Part shown: positions 18,868-30,369 of the stretch, in pieces | Layout: each line of letters begins with the position of its first letter | Position numbering within the stretch: the first letter of the stretch is position 1 | NCBI GenBank assembly: GCA_963780045.1 | Contig: CAVZZZ010000001.1 | Coordinates: forward strand, 1,426,001-1,490,000 | Length of the DNA: 64,000 bases | Source: JANXQG01 sp963780045 | GTDB taxonomy: Bacteria > Planctomycetota > Planctomycetia > Pirellulales > Thermoguttaceae | Reading direction: 5' to 3' | Made by a program: the position numbers and the translations under genes | The notes under the pieces: model-generated | The model's input: the letters and a program-made list of their open reading frames with translations, nothing else | Databases searched by the model: none | What the model was told of the DNA's origin: nothing

Positions 18868-20316
18868 ATGAAAACGTACGTTGCCATTTTCGTTGTCCTC
18901 TACCTCGCACTCGCGCCGCGGCCCTTGCGGGCGCAGTACCCGGCTGAGCCGCCCAAGTTCATCAAAATCATCCTGCACCCTATGACCCAGCCGCGGCCGG
19001 CACTGAGGTACCGTTTGTTGCCCTCAATTCTGGACACCAGGCCGGGCAATGCGGCCGTATGGTGGAACCGCCTTCCCGCCGAGCGAACAACGTACTTTCG
19101 CGACGTGGGCAACGCATCGGATGCGACCAGCCGATGGTTGGAGATTCCCCTCAATGACCCGCGGGAGAAGGAATTTCGCGCCAAGCATCCAGAGATTGCC
19201 AATACCATCCCCGGTGGCAGTATGTTTGCCGACATGGTCCGCGCCGCGCGGTTCGAATCGTGCGATTGGCAACTGCCGATTCACGAGGGCAACGCCTTCA
19301 TGATACTGCTTCCCGAGCTGCAGCAGTTGCGGACCTACGGTCGGATGTTGGCCGCCAAGGCCCGGCTGGAAATCGCCGAAGGGAAATATGACCAGGCCGT
19401 AGAAACGCTTCAGACCGGCTTCGCCCTGGCCCGCGACGCGGCCAAGGCGCCGACCTTGATCAACGCGCTAGTCGGCAGCGCCATCGCCGGGCTGATGACA
19501 AACCAGATCGAGCAATTCGTCCAACGGCCCGACGCGCCGAATCTCTACTGGGCGCTGGCCACGCTGCCGCAGCCGCTGATTGATTATCGCCCCGGCTTCG
19601 AAGCGGAGAGCAACGAGCTCTTCCTGCAGTTTCCCGAACTGCGGGACGTGGACAAGAAAGAAATGTCCGCCGAGGAGTGGCGGAGTTTACTGCACAAGGT
19701 TTTCAGCGGACTGAACGAAGTCACCGGCGGCCGGATGTTTGGTCGGCCGCAGGGCGGTGAGGAAGCCGCCTTTGCACTGCAAGGCTACCCGCTCGCAAAG
19801 CAGTATCTTATCGAGCACGGGCGGCCGGCGGCGGAGGTCGAGGCGATGCCGGTAGCGAAAGTCCTCATCCTTTACAGCGTGGACGTATTCAGGGAGCTGA
19901 GCGACGAGGTTTTCAAGACGAAGTTCATGACGTACGCCGACGGCAAAGAAGCGTTGCGCCACGGCCTACAAGCCCTGAAGACGGCCATTGCAGAACACCG
20001 GGAGATCATTCCCCTTGCCACGTTGCTCTTGCCGGCGGTCGAGAAAACGAAAGTTGCCGAGACGCGAGTCGTCTGGAATTGCGCACGTTTGCGAATCCTT
20101 GAAGCCCTGCGGATCTACGCCGCGGCGCACGACGGCGAGCTGCCGGACCGTCTGGAGGACATTACGGAAGCGCCGATTCCCCGCAACCCGTTCGACGACA
20201 AGCCATTTGATTACCATCGCGACGGCGACCGCGCGGTGTTGGACTGCCAGGACGGCCCGCCGGGCGTGCCCTGGCGCTATGAAATCACCATGTTAACCAA
20301 AGGAGAGAAACCGTGA
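18868..20316 (+). CDS. Secreted hypothetical protein of a sigma/DUF1559 locus
   Basis: This is a 482-residue protein with a clear signal peptide (MKTYVAIFVVLYLALAPRPL, then RAQYPAE). The mature part is alpha-helical and soluble-looking. It contains a TPR-like stretch (MLAAKARLEIAEGKYDQAVE, then TLQTGFALARDAAKA). The C-terminus reads ARLRILEALRIYAAAHDGEL and P-x-R-L-x-D-I, a pattern I recall near the ends of planctomycete secreted hypotheticals and of pseudopilin-like proteins. The stop overlaps the GTG of the DUF1559 gene, so the two are cotranslated. Function unknown. Confidence 0.75.
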   Translation: MKTYVAIFVVLYLALAPRPLRAQYPAEPPKFIKIILHPMTQPRPALRYRLLPSILDTRPGNAAVWWNRLPAERTTYFRDVGNASDATSRWLEIPLNDPREKEFRAKHPEIANTIPGGSMFADMVRAARFESCDWQLPIHEGNAFMILLPELQQLRTYGRMLAAKARLEIAEGKYDQAVETLQTGFALARDAAKAPTLINALVGSAIAGLMTNQIEQFVQRPDAPNLYWALATLPQPLIDYRPGFEAESNELFLQFPELRDVDKKEMSAEEWRSLLHKVFSGLNEVTGGRMFGRPQGGEEAAFALQGYPLAKQYLIEHGRPAAEVEAMPVAKVLILYSVDVFRELSDEVFKTKFMTYADGKEALRHGLQALKTAIAEHREIIPLATLLLPAVEKTKVAETRVVWNCARLRILEALRIYAAAHDGELPDRLEDITEAPIPRNPFDDKPFDYHRDGDRAVLDCQDGPPGVPWRYEITMLTKGEKP

Positions 20317-21857
20317 ACTTTATATTTTCCACTCGCTTGCGCGTTGGGCTTGTATTGGCGACGGCCGCGCTATGCACGTTGCCCACATTGGCCCGCGGCG
20401 CGGAGAAGTTCGACGCGGCACGGATGGCGCAGACGATAGCGCCGTATGTCGATGGCGAGACGCTTGCGGTCGTTCACCTCGACATTTCTCGACTGTCGGC
20501 CGCGCCCATCGTGGCCACGATTACGCGCTTTGTCCCCGATGCTGTCGACGAGCTTTCCGAGGCGAAAAAGGCAATAGCGGGGTGCCTTGAAACTCTGCGC
20601 CGCGAGCGCGTCCGCGAGTTGTATTTTATCGTTTCGCTCGGCGGCCGCGGCCTGGTGCCGCGGATGTCGGTGGTGTTGTCGCCCCAGGACCCCACGCGAG
20701 ACCTCGATGCGTTTCGTTCCGCGCTGCAAATCCCGCCGTTTATCGCTATTAAGGAGGCGAACCAGCCGTCGCCGAATGCCCCCGCGCCGGCGCGGCCCGA
20801 ACTGGCCGATGCGCTAGCGGCGGCGGGCGATGCAGCAGCACAGGTCGTATTGATTCCGCCGGCCTCCTCGCGGCGAGTCGTCGAGGAGCTGATGCCGCAG
20901 TTGCCGCCACAAATCGGCGGCGGGCCGAGCACCGTTCTCACGCACGGCATTTCCTGGGCGGCCCTGGCGATCGATCTGGCGCCGACGGCGGCCGTGCGCC
21001 TTGAGATCAAGTCGCAGGATGCCGCCTCCGCCGAGGCCCTGCAGGCGATGTGGCTCGACGTGCTGAAGTTCGCCGGTAAACAGAAACAAGTCCGTGAAGT
21101 GGCGCCCGACTTCGATAAAGTCGCGTCGATGCTCTCGCCCAAGCTTTCCGGCGACCGCCTGAGTTTGGCTATCGACGAAAAGGATGCCGCGGCGGCCGGA
21201 ATGTCCGTCGCGACGCAACGAGCGATTGGAAAAACGCGCGAGTCGGCGGCGCGAGTGCGGTCGATGAACAACCTCAAACAACTCGCGTTGGCAATGTGGA
21301 ATTGGAATTCCACCTTTTCCGGGCACTTCCCAGCGGCCGCGATTCACGGCAAGGACGGCAAACCGCTCTTGAGCTGGCGCGTGAAGGTGCTGCCGTTTCT
21401 CGAGCAGGAGCCGCTTTACAGGCAGTTCCGTCTCGATGAGCCTTGGGACAGTCCGCACAACAAAGCGCTTATCGCGAAGATGCCAGCCGTATTCCAGTCG
21501 CCGAAGTCAAAGGCGGCCAAGGGCTTTACGAACTACGTCGTGCCGGTCGGCGGCGGCGCACTCTACTCTTCGCCGAAGGAAGAGCCGAAGGAAAAGGACA
21601 TCACGGACGGCACGTCCCATACAATCATGCTCGTAGAAGTGGACGACGCGCACGCGGTGCCCTGGACCAAGCCGGACGACATGCCGTTCGACCCCGCCGA
21701 TCCTAAGAAAGGCATCGGGAGCCTTTACGGGCAGGGCTTCATCGCGGCGTTCTGCGATGGTTCGGTACACTTCATGCAGAATTCGATTGACCCCAAAACG
21801 CTCAAAGCCCTCTTTACGCGGGCCGGCGGCGAGCAGATTGATTTCACGAAGTTTTGA
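20313..21857 (+). CDS. DUF1559 domain-containing secreted protein
   Basis: This is a 514-residue protein. The GTG at 20313 overlaps the previous stop and follows AAAGGAGAG. A signal peptide ends near LPTLARGAE. The C-terminal third is the DUF1559 fold found almost only in planctomycetes and relatives: MNNLKQLALAMWNW, FPAAAIHGKDGKPLLSWRVK, LPFLEQEPLYRQF, ITDGTSHTIMLVEV and FIAAFCDGSVHF. Unlike most DUF1559 proteins it has no type IV prepilin-like N-terminus; a long unrelated N-terminal domain takes that place. It may be a cell-surface or envelope component controlled by the sigma factor upstream. Confidence 0.88.
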   Translation: MNFIFSTRLRVGLVLATAALCTLPTLARGAEKFDAARMAQTIAPYVDGETLAVVHLDISRLSAAPIVATITRFVPDAVDELSEAKKAIAGCLETLRRERVRELYFIVSLGGRGLVPRMSVVLSPQDPTRDLDAFRSALQIPPFIAIKEANQPSPNAPAPARPELADALAAAGDAAAQVVLIPPASSRRVVEELMPQLPPQIGGGPSTVLTHGISWAALAIDLAPTAAVRLEIKSQDAASAEALQAMWLDVLKFAGKQKQVREVAPDFDKVASMLSPKLSGDRLSLAIDEKDAAAAGMSVATQRAIGKTRESAARVRSMNNLKQLALAMWNWNSTFSGHFPAAAIHGKDGKPLLSWRVKVLPFLEQEPLYRQFRLDEPWDSPHNKALIAKMPAVFQSPKSKAAKGFTNYVVPVGGGALYSSPKEEPKEKDITDGTSHTIMLVEVDDAHAVPWTKPDDMPFDPADPKKGIGSLYGQGFIAAFCDGSVHFMQNSIDPKTLKALFTRAGGEQIDFTKF

Positions 21858-21858
21858 C

Positions 21859-21875
21859 GGGGCAGGGCAGGGGGG
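21859..21875. repeat. G-rich dispersed repeat GGGGCAGGGCAGGGGGG
   Basis: This copy lies two bases after the stop of the DUF1559 gene. The same tract occurs, on either strand, at 4501, 15864, 18617, 31681, 42591, 43714, 43951, 44071, 50496 and 52335. Four G runs make it a potential G-quadruplex. Confidence 0.75.
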
Positions 21876-22021
21876 CGCGCGACGATCGCTCCCCTGACGC
21901 ATCTACCTCGTCTTCAGGACGCTGCGTGAAATAATTTCAGCGCCGGCCTTCCTACGTTGACAGCGTTCTTCAACGGGGGTACGCTGACCCTCTGGGGTTA
22001 TGGATTGAAGGGAGGGCGATC

Positions 22022-25000
22022 ATGGTATACGTCGATGCGACGACGCGGCGGCTGCCGAATGCAAAGCCGGGCGGAGGCCGCGCTTCAGTCTTAGTCGCAC
22101 TGATCGCAATCTGCGCGATGCCGGCGTCGGCCAGCGATTTCAACTGGGGCGCCAGCCTCGGCACCATCAACACCGGCAGCGGCAGCTATACGCTGAGCGG
22201 GCTGGGCTACGCGTCGCCCGTGGAAAACCAGGGCGGCTGGGGCACGTGTTGGGATTTCGCCGGGGTCAGCTCGCTGGAGTGCAAGTACATGCTCACCCGC
22301 AACGACACGTCCTACAGCATGTCCCTCTCCGAAGAACAAGTGCCGATGCAAATGGGCGGCACGTCCGGCAATTTCGCCAACGGCGGCTGGGACAGTTGGG
22401 TCATGACCCAGGCTTGTGTCGGCGGCGGCATCGTCACGGCGAGCGCGCTTCCGTACAACCCGAACCCGCCCACGTATCTGCCCCCATCCGCCGACTGGCC
22501 GATGCAGCCGGGCTGGCAAAGCCGCGCGGTGGTAGCGCCCGGTTGGTCCTTCCTGGGCGGCTCGGTGAGCTCGATGAAGTCGGCGCTGTTGACATACGGC
22601 CCGGCGCGATCTCCTTGGACGCCGACACCTTCTTTTATTATCCCAATGGCGCCAACAGCGTCGACGCGACCGGTCAGGCGGGCGTCGGCATCAATCACGA
22701 GGTCACCGTCGTCGGCTGGCACGACGCCACCAGCGCCGACGACGCGGCGATCCAGGCCGCCGGCGGTTACTGGATCGTCAAAAATCAATGGGGCACCGGC
22801 TGGGGCAACTATGGCGGATACGGGTTCATACCGTACAACCTCGCCAGTTCGGCTGACTTCTATACCGGTGCGGCCTATTACACCAGCGCCCTGGCCACCG
22901 CCAGTTGGCAGGGGACGAGCGCGACGTGGTCCGCGGGCACAAACAACTGGACTTCCGGCGGCAGCTCCTACACTTGGGTGAACCAGGAAACTGCCGCCGT
23001 CTTCAACGCCAGCGCGAACAACCACGTCACGATCAGCGAAACGGCCATTGCCCACAGCTTGACCATAAACCCCGGCGCGACGGGCTATGTGTTCTCCGGC
23101 GGCTCGCTGACGGTGACGGCCGGCGGCATCCTGGCCAATGAAAGCGTGACGATCAACTCGCCCGTCACCATCGGCGCGCCGCAGGCCTGGACCGCCGCCG
23201 CCGGCAAGGCGCTGACAATCAACGGCAACGTGAGCACGATCATCAGCACGCTCACTGTCGGCGGCGCCGGCGTGACGACGATCAACGGCGTCATCGGCAA
23301 CGGCGGGCAGTTGACGGGCGTGGGCGGCAATCTGGCCATGCAAGGGCCGGGCACGCTCTTCTTGACCGCCTCGAACACCTACAGCGGCACGACCCTCATC
23401 AGCGGCGGCCTGTTGGATCTCGCCGACGCCGGCGCGATCAGCTCCACCACTGGCATGACGTTGGCGGGCGGCACGCTGCTGTTGGACAATACGCTGGTCA
23501 ACAACCCCGCTCGGCTCTCGAACACCGTACCCGTCACGTTATCGGGCGGCGAATTGTCGTTGACTGGCAACACCGCCGGCTCCATCCAAACCATCGGCAC
23601 GCTTTCGCTCCAGCAAGGCCAGAGCACGATCACCGTCAACCCCGTCGCCGCGGCGGCCCAATGGAGCACGGGCTGCGCTCAGCCGCGGCAGAGGGGCCAC
23701 GCTGCTGGTCCGCGGGCCGTCGTTGGGCAGCAGCGGTTCCGGCGCGCTGGGGCAAGTCAGATTCTCTAACACGCCCACGCTCTCCGGCGCCGGCAGCGGG
23801 ACGGCGATCGGCATCCTCCCCTACGTCTTCGGAGACAACAGCCCCACGGGCAATGGCACCGATTTGGTGACGTACAACAGCACCTACGGCGTCACTCTGC
23901 TTGCCAGCTCGCAATACAGCAGCGCGGTAACCGCCAGCACAAACGTCAAACTCAGCAGCAGCCCGGCGGCAATCGGCGCCAACACGAGCATCCTGGCGCT
24001 GGTTCTCACCAACACCGGTTCGAGCACGAATCTGGCTATCAACAACGGCGACAAGCTCACGCTCACGAGCGGAGCGTTGCTGAGCGCTGGCAGCGCGGCG
24101 AATTCCATTTCCGGCGGCTCGCTCACGTTCGGCACGAACTCGGCCACAAACTACGAAGGCGTCGTCTACACCGCCAGCAACCTGACGCTCGCCACGCGCG
24201 GTTACCAACAACGCAACCAATACGGTGACGCTGACCAAGAGCGGCCCGGCGATGCTGTCCTTTGGCGCGGCGAACACGTACAGCGGCGGGACGATTGTCA
24301 CCGGCGGCACGTTGCAAGTAGCGGCGGGAGCGTCGGTCGGGGCACCCTCCGGGTCCGGCGGATCGGTGAATGTCGGCGGCGGTGGCTCGCCCATCCTCAA
24401 CGTCAATGGAGGCACGGTTTCCAGCAGCAGCGGCGGCAATGCGATTTATCTCGGAGGCATCGCCGGGCAGACGGGCATTTTCAGCATCTCCGCCGGCAAC
24501 GTGGCGACCACCAACGGCGGTGAGACGGTCATGCTGGGAGATAATGGCAACGGCATCTGGAACCAGTCGGGCGGCACGGCGACCATCGCCAACCAGATCT
24601 TTGCCGCCAACCAGCCGGGCTCGACGGGGCAATTGAACGTCGGCGGCGGGTATCTCTCGGCAGGCACGGGAATCCTCGTTTCCGTGGGCGGCGCCGGAGC
24701 ACTGAATCTCAGCGGCGGCATGATAACGACGCCTGCTCTCGCGTTGGCCGGAACCTACGGGCAAGCCACGGGCACGGTAAACCTCAATGGCGGCACGCTG
24801 GCCGTCGGCAGCGTCCAGGAAAACTACAACGGACAGACTTCCGCCGGGCAGGCGACGTTCAATTTCAACGGCGGCCTGTTGCGGGCCACCGCGTCCAACT
24901 CGACCTTCATGCAAGGGCTCGACTTCGCCTACGTGCAAAGCGGCGGTGCGCTCATCGACACCCAGGGATACAATGTCGCCGTCGGCCAGCAATTGCTAAC

Positions 25001-28000
25001 CGGCGCGACGGGCATGGACGGCGGACTGACCAAGTACGGCGCCGGCACGCTCACGCTTCTGGCGAGCAACACGTACACCGGGCCGACCACGGTCTACGGC
25101 GGCCTGCAACTGGGGGATGGCGTCGTCAATACCGGCTCCGTGGCCGGCAACATTTCGCTGGCCAACTCGGCCACGCTCACCTTCGCCGATCCGGCGGCAT
25201 TGACCTACGCCTATTCGATCACCGGGACAGGCAGCCTGGTGAAGACGGGGTCGGGCACTCTGACCCTTTCGGGCACCAACGTGTACTCCGGCACAACAAC
25301 GGTCAACGGCGGCATGTTGGCCTTCAGCAGCAGTGCAGCCATGCCTACGGGCACCGTCGTGTCGATCAACAATGGCGCGGCCGTGGCGGCCACGCCGCTC
25401 TATTCGCCCGCCGGCTGGCTCTCTAGCGGGGCCATCGCCGCTAGTTCCAATGGCGCTTTGGCGCTGACGGCCAGTTGCGCCGAAGACTTGAGCTTCCAGA
25501 GCCCGACAACCTACGCTAGCCTGTCGCTTGGCTCGTCGGGCAGCAACACGTACAGCGGCGTGCTCACGCCCGCGGGCACAACCTATCGGCTCGGCGGGGG
25601 CGGCGGCACGCTCGCCATGACGCAGCCTCTAACCGGCGGCTATGGCCTGGCGGTAAACGGGCCGGGCGGCGTCGTGCTGGCAAATTCGGCGGGCGCTAGT
25701 TTAGGCAGTCTGCAAATGAATACCGCGGCCGGCCCGGCGGTCTTGCAACTGACCGCAGCGTCCTATTCGGTTGGGCCGCTAGCCACGAGTGGCGGCGCCA
25801 GCGCAGGTTTAGTCTTGGGCAATTCAGCAAAGGGCGCCGCGACGATCTTGACGGTCGGCGGCGACAACAGCTCCAGCACGTTCGGCGGTGCGATCAGCGA
25901 CCTCTGGCCGGTCAACCACTCGGCCACCGGAGGATTGACGAAGGCCGGCAGCGGCACGTTGGTGCTGACGGGCAGCAGCTCGTTCAGCGGCCCTACGGTC
26001 GTCAGCAACGGCACCCTGCGGCTGAATGGCGGCATGTACGGTTTCGGCGGCAACGGCAGCGGCTGGACGCTCAATGACAGCACGGGCGGCAATCCCGTGA
26101 CGATTGCAGGCAACGTGGCGACCCTCACGACGGCCGACGCCTCCGAAGCGAACGCCATGTGGTACAACACGCCGTTGCCGGTAGTCGGCAGTCCGTGGAC
26201 CGCCACGTTCACCTACACGAATCTCACGGGCAACGGCGCCGACGGCGGGGCTTTCGTCCTGCAAACCAGCGGCACGAACGCCCTGGGCAACGACGGCGGC
26301 GCCAAGGGGCTAAATGGCACGAACGGCTTGTACTCCCCGCTTACCAATTCCGCCGCGATTGTGTGGAACATTTACAGCGGCAATGGCGGCAGCAAGGTGA
26401 ATTATCTAACCGGCGGCAACGCCTCGCCAAGCACGGCCACGGGTAACGGCGTGAACCTCGACTCGACGGCGCCGGTGAACATTACGCTTGCTTACAACGG
26501 CACGTCCGCGCTCTACCTTACGGCGGTCCAAGGCGCGAACTCCTGGTCGCAAACTTACTCCGTGGCTCTCGGCTCCGCGCTGAACAATCCAGTCAACGGC
26601 ACGGCATACGTTGGCTTCGTCGGCGGCACAGGCGGAGTGGATGCCCAGCAACAAATCTCGAATTTCAGCTTTACTGGAAACGGCAGCCTCGGCAGCGTGT
26701 TGTCGGCCACTTCGCCGGTGCAACTAGCCGCCGGCGCGGTGCTGGACCTCAACGGAGGCTATCAGCCGGTCGGTTCGCTCAGCGGCGGCGGCACGCTCAC
26801 CAACAGCAATGCCGCATTGGCGGCGACGGTCGCCGTGGGCGGCGACAACACGTCGCAGACCTTTTCCGGAGTGCTCACGTCTGCAGTGCCCGGCAACCTG
26901 GCGCTCGCCAAAATCGGCAGCGGCACACAGACTCTCAGCGGCAGCAACAACTTCGCCGGCGGCACGACCGTGGGCGGCGGTGTCTTGCGGATGGGGAATT
27001 CCCAGGCATTGGGGCCCGCGGGCGGCAGCTTGACGATTTCCGGCGGTACGCTGGATATGAACGGCAACAGCTTGACCGTCAGCCCGCTGGGGGGCATCTA
27101 CGGCGCGATTTCGAGCAGTTCAGGGACCGCCGCCGTGCTTACGGCCAACCAGGCTTCCGGCATCGGCACCTACGGCGGCGTGCTCGCCAACGGCGGCGGG
27201 ACGCTCGGCTTCACCAAGACTGGCGGCGGCATGCTGCTGCTCTCCGGATACAACAGTTACAGCGGGCCAACACTTGTCAGCGGCGGGACGCTGCGGCTCT
27301 ACAACGGCGCCAGCGGGTTCGGCGGCAACGGCAGCGGATGGAACGTCAACGACAGCACGGGCGGCTATCCCGTATCCGTGTCGGGCGACGCCGCGACGCT
27401 TACGACTGCCAACAATTCAGAGGCCAACGCTATTTGGCTCGACCGGCCGCTGGCCGTAGTTGGCGGCCCGTGGACGGCGAAGTTCACCTACACAAACCTT
27501 TCGGGCGACGGCGCCGACGGCGGCGCCTTCGTGCTACAGACCAACGGCCTTGGCGCCCTGGGCAACAACGGCGGCGCCAAGGGGCTCAACGGCACGAACG
27601 GTTCTTATTCCACGCTCACCCATTCCGCCGCGATTGTTTGGAACATCTACAGCGGCAACGGCGGCAGCGAGCTTAGTTACCTGACCGGCGGCAATGCCAC
27701 GCCGACGACCAGCACCACAAGCAGCGGCGTTAACCTCGACGCAATGACGCCGGTGAACTTCACCCTGTCCTACAACGGCACTTCCGCGCTCTATTTGACG
27801 GCAGTCCAAGGCAGCAGTTCCTGGACGCAAACCTACTCGGTTGCCCTGGGCACGGCGCTGAACAATCCGGCCAATGGGCTGGCGTACGTCGGCTTTGTCG
27901 GCGGCACCGGCGGGGTCAACGCCGACCAGCAAATCTCGAATTTCAGTTTCTCCAGCAACTTCGGCAACATTCTTCCGGCCGCTTCGCCGGTCCAACTGGC

Positions 28001-29564
28001 GGCAGGCGCCGTATTGGACGTCAACGGCCAGAATCAGACCATCGGCTCGCTTAGTGGCGCCGGCCTCCTCACCAACAGCAACACGAGCCAGGTGGCCACC
28101 CTGGTCGCGGGCGACGACAATTCGTCGCAGACCTTCTCCGGTTCGATCAATTCGGCCGTGCCCGCCAACCTCGCGCTAATCAAGATTGGCAGCGGCTCGC
28201 AGACGCTCGGCGGCGTAGACACGTTTACCGGTCCCGCCACTGTCCAGGGCGGTGTTCTGCGGCTGAGGGCGGCGGGCGCCGTGCGCGGCGCCGTCGCGGT
28301 CACCGCGGGAACACTCGACGCCGGCGGATTCGCCCAAACGATTCAATCGCTCTTGATGTCTGCGGGCGGGGCGCTGGACCTGTCAGTTGGCAATCTGTTG
28401 ACCAGCACCGGCAGCGACTCTCTGGCGGGCACGCTGGACATCTTGAATCTTGCCGGCTCCGCGGAGCTGATGGCCTACGGCTCCGAGTCGGGCGCGTTCA
28501 GTAACGTCTACGGTCTGCCCGCCGGCTACAAGCTGACCTACACGCCCACGCAATTGGACGTCGTGTCGTCGGCAACCGGAACGACATTTAACCTGGCCGC
28601 CAGCGCGGCGGCGGGCGTGCTGCACGTGGGCGGTTCGACGACCGTAACGGCCACAATCACCAATGCCGGAACGGGCAACGCCGACGCGCTGGACTACACG
28701 TCGCTCAGTCTCGGAGTCGCGGGCGGTTCGCTGGCCGGAACGGGACTGCCGAAAAGCGGCGGGCCGCTGGCCCAGGGCGCCTCGGACTCCGGCAGCATGA
28801 CCTTTGTGGCCGGCGTGCCGGGCACGATCACTCTCACACCGGCCGCGATCGGCACGAATGCCACCGTAGGCGGCCGGGCCGCACAGGGCGCCGCCGGCAG
28901 CGCAACGATCAACGTCTTCAGCGGCAATGGTGCTTGGTGCAGCAGTTCCGGCTCGCTCTGGAGCAGCTATGGGAACTGGACCGATGCCGACGGCGTGCAG
29001 GCCGCGCCGGGCACTTTCGCCGGGTTTGCGGCCAGCGACACAGCCACTTTCAGCGGCTCCGGTTCGGTGACGACGATCAGCCTCAGCGGCGCAAATCCTA
29101 GCCTGGCGGTCCTTGCTTTTAGCGGGACGAACTATACGCTTGCGGACGGCACGCTGACGCTCGCAGCCAGCGGCGCCATGCCCGCAATTGTCGTCAGCGA
29201 TAGCACGACGCAGACGATTTCCAGCCCGATCGCCGGAACGCAAGGGCTGCTCAAGGATGGCCCCGGCACGTTGGTCCTCAGCGGCACGAACGACTACAGC
29301 GGCGCTACGGCGGTTGTCGGCGGACGGCTAGTCGTCACGAATAGCGAGGCGCTCGCGGATGGGACGTCCCTGTTCGTCGGGGACGGGTCATACGTTACGG
29401 AGATCGCGCCAGTCGGCGCCGGCTCCGCGCCGGTTGCCGCTGCGACCGTAGCCGTGCCCGAACCAAGCGTGTTCGGCCTTCTGGCCTTCGCTACGTGCAT
29501 CGGGCTGGTCTTGCGGAACTTCTGCCGCTTCGCAGGGCGCCGACGGCGTCTTGATCGTGCGTGA
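22022..29564 (+). CDS. Giant papain-like protease / PATR beta-helix / lectin-like / PEP-CTERM surface protein
   Basis: About 2510 residues after joining three frame breaks (near 22607, 23670 and 24205). A signal-like segment precedes a C1 papain-like domain (22150-22900): Q-x-x-W-G-T-C-W-D-F holds the oxyanion Gln and catalytic Cys, INHEVTVVGWHD the His, and VKNQWGTGWGNYGGYG the Asn. Then come PATR-type repeats (TLTLSGTNVYSGTTTVNGGM and relatives), which form a beta-helix. Two copies of a legume-lectin-like beta-sandwich follow (about 26030-26690 and 27310-27960; ADGGAFVLQT, AYVGFVGGTGGV), then more PATR units. The C-terminus is VPEPSVFGLLAFATCIGLVL plus Arg residues, a PEP-CTERM sorting signal. 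It is probably anchored or released at the cell surface through an exosortase that is not in this window. Confidence 0.85.
26030..27960 (+). repeat. Duplicated lectin-like module within the giant surface protein
   Basis: The protein text at about 26030-26690 and 27310-27960 is the same module twice: FGGNGSGWxxNDSTGG, a W-T-A-x-F-T-Y-T-N-L strand, GADGGAFVLQT, GAKGLNGTNG, AAIVWNIYSGNGGS, YNGTSALYLTAVQG and YVGFVGGTGGV. The similarity extends into the following PATR segment (SPVQLAAGAVLD). This is an internal duplication of roughly 1.25 kb. Confidence 0.88.
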
Positions 29565-29692
29565 AGGCGGCGATAACGCGGTGAGAAGCGGAGACGTGCA
29601 GGCTACAATTCCCCTATTTCCCCAAGAGGCGAAAATGCGGTATCCTAGAGTAGACAATAATCACTGCTTCTGCCCCCTGGAGGTCTATTGCA

Positions 29693-30304
29693 ATGATCGG
29701 CATTTCCCTCGATTATCCCACCTACTTGGAACGACTGCGAACCGAACTGACGCGGGTTGACCCGGCCGAGGTCGAGCACTTCTCGGACCTGATTTTCGAG
29801 GCTTTCCAAAACGGCAAGACCGTCTTCATCATCGGCAACGGCGGCTCGGCCTGCAACGCTTCGCACCTGTGCGAGGACCTCGGCAAAGGCTGCCTGCGGC
29901 AAGAGGACCTCTGCGACGAATCGCGCCGCCGTTTGCGCGTGATGAGCCTCACAGATAACGTCGGCTGGATGACCGCCATCGGCAACGACTGCGGCTACGA
30001 CCAGCTTTTCGTCCAGCAGTTGATGAATTTTGGGCACAAGGGGGATCTGCTGGTGGCCATCAGCGGATCGGGCAACAGCCGCAACGTGCTGGCCGCCGTC
30101 GATTGGGCCAATCGCCACGGGCTGACGACCTTCGGCATGACCGGCTTCAGCGGCGGCAAGCTGAGGCAAATGGCCCACGCCTGCGTCCACGTGCCGTTGG
30201 ACGATATGGGCATGGTCGAGAGCGTTCACATGTGCGTGATCCACTGGATCATCGACGACGTTCACGGCCGCGTCAATTCCAGCGGGCGGTACGCGAAGGT
30301 CTAG
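29693..30304 (+). CDS. gmhA: SIS-domain phosphosugar isomerase, GmhA-like
   Basis: This is a 203-residue SIS protein. VFIIGNGGSACNASHLCEDL and LLVAISGSGNSRNVLAAVDW are the two phosphosugar-binding Ser/Thr loops. The length and the helix with ESVHMCVIHWIIDDVH match the GmhA/DiaA group. GmhA converts sedoheptulose 7-phosphate to D-glycero-D-manno-heptose 7-phosphate for heptose-containing glycans. The nearby glycosyltransferase and YdcF proteins fit envelope glycan synthesis. A DiaA-like role cannot be excluded. Confidence 0.85.
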   Translation: MIGISLDYPTYLERLRTELTRVDPAEVEHFSDLIFEAFQNGKTVFIIGNGGSACNASHLCEDLGKGCLRQEDLCDESRRRLRVMSLTDNVGWMTAIGNDCGYDQLFVQQLMNFGHKGDLLVAISGSGNSRNVLAAVDWANRHGLTTFGMTGFSGGKLRQMAHACVHVPLDDMGMVESVHMCVIHWIIDDVHGRVNSSGRYAKV

Positions 30305-30309
30305 GAGTT

Positions 30310-30356
30310 TTCAGTTTTCAGTTTTCAGTACTTGCTGAACACTGAAAGCTGAACAC
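30310..30356. terminator. Hairpin between convergent genes
   Basis: TTCAGTTTTCAGT pairs with ACTGAAAGCTGAA, preceded by further TTTTCAG copies. The hairpin fills the gap between the convergent SIS and GT2 genes and is likely to end transcripts from both sides. Confidence 0.5.
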
Positions 30357-30369
30357 CGAACGCTCTGCC

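Noticed and set aside
22312..23343. A 343-residue minus-strand frame
   Set aside because: It overlaps the protease and PATR coding sequence, is compositionally biased and has no recognisable fold.
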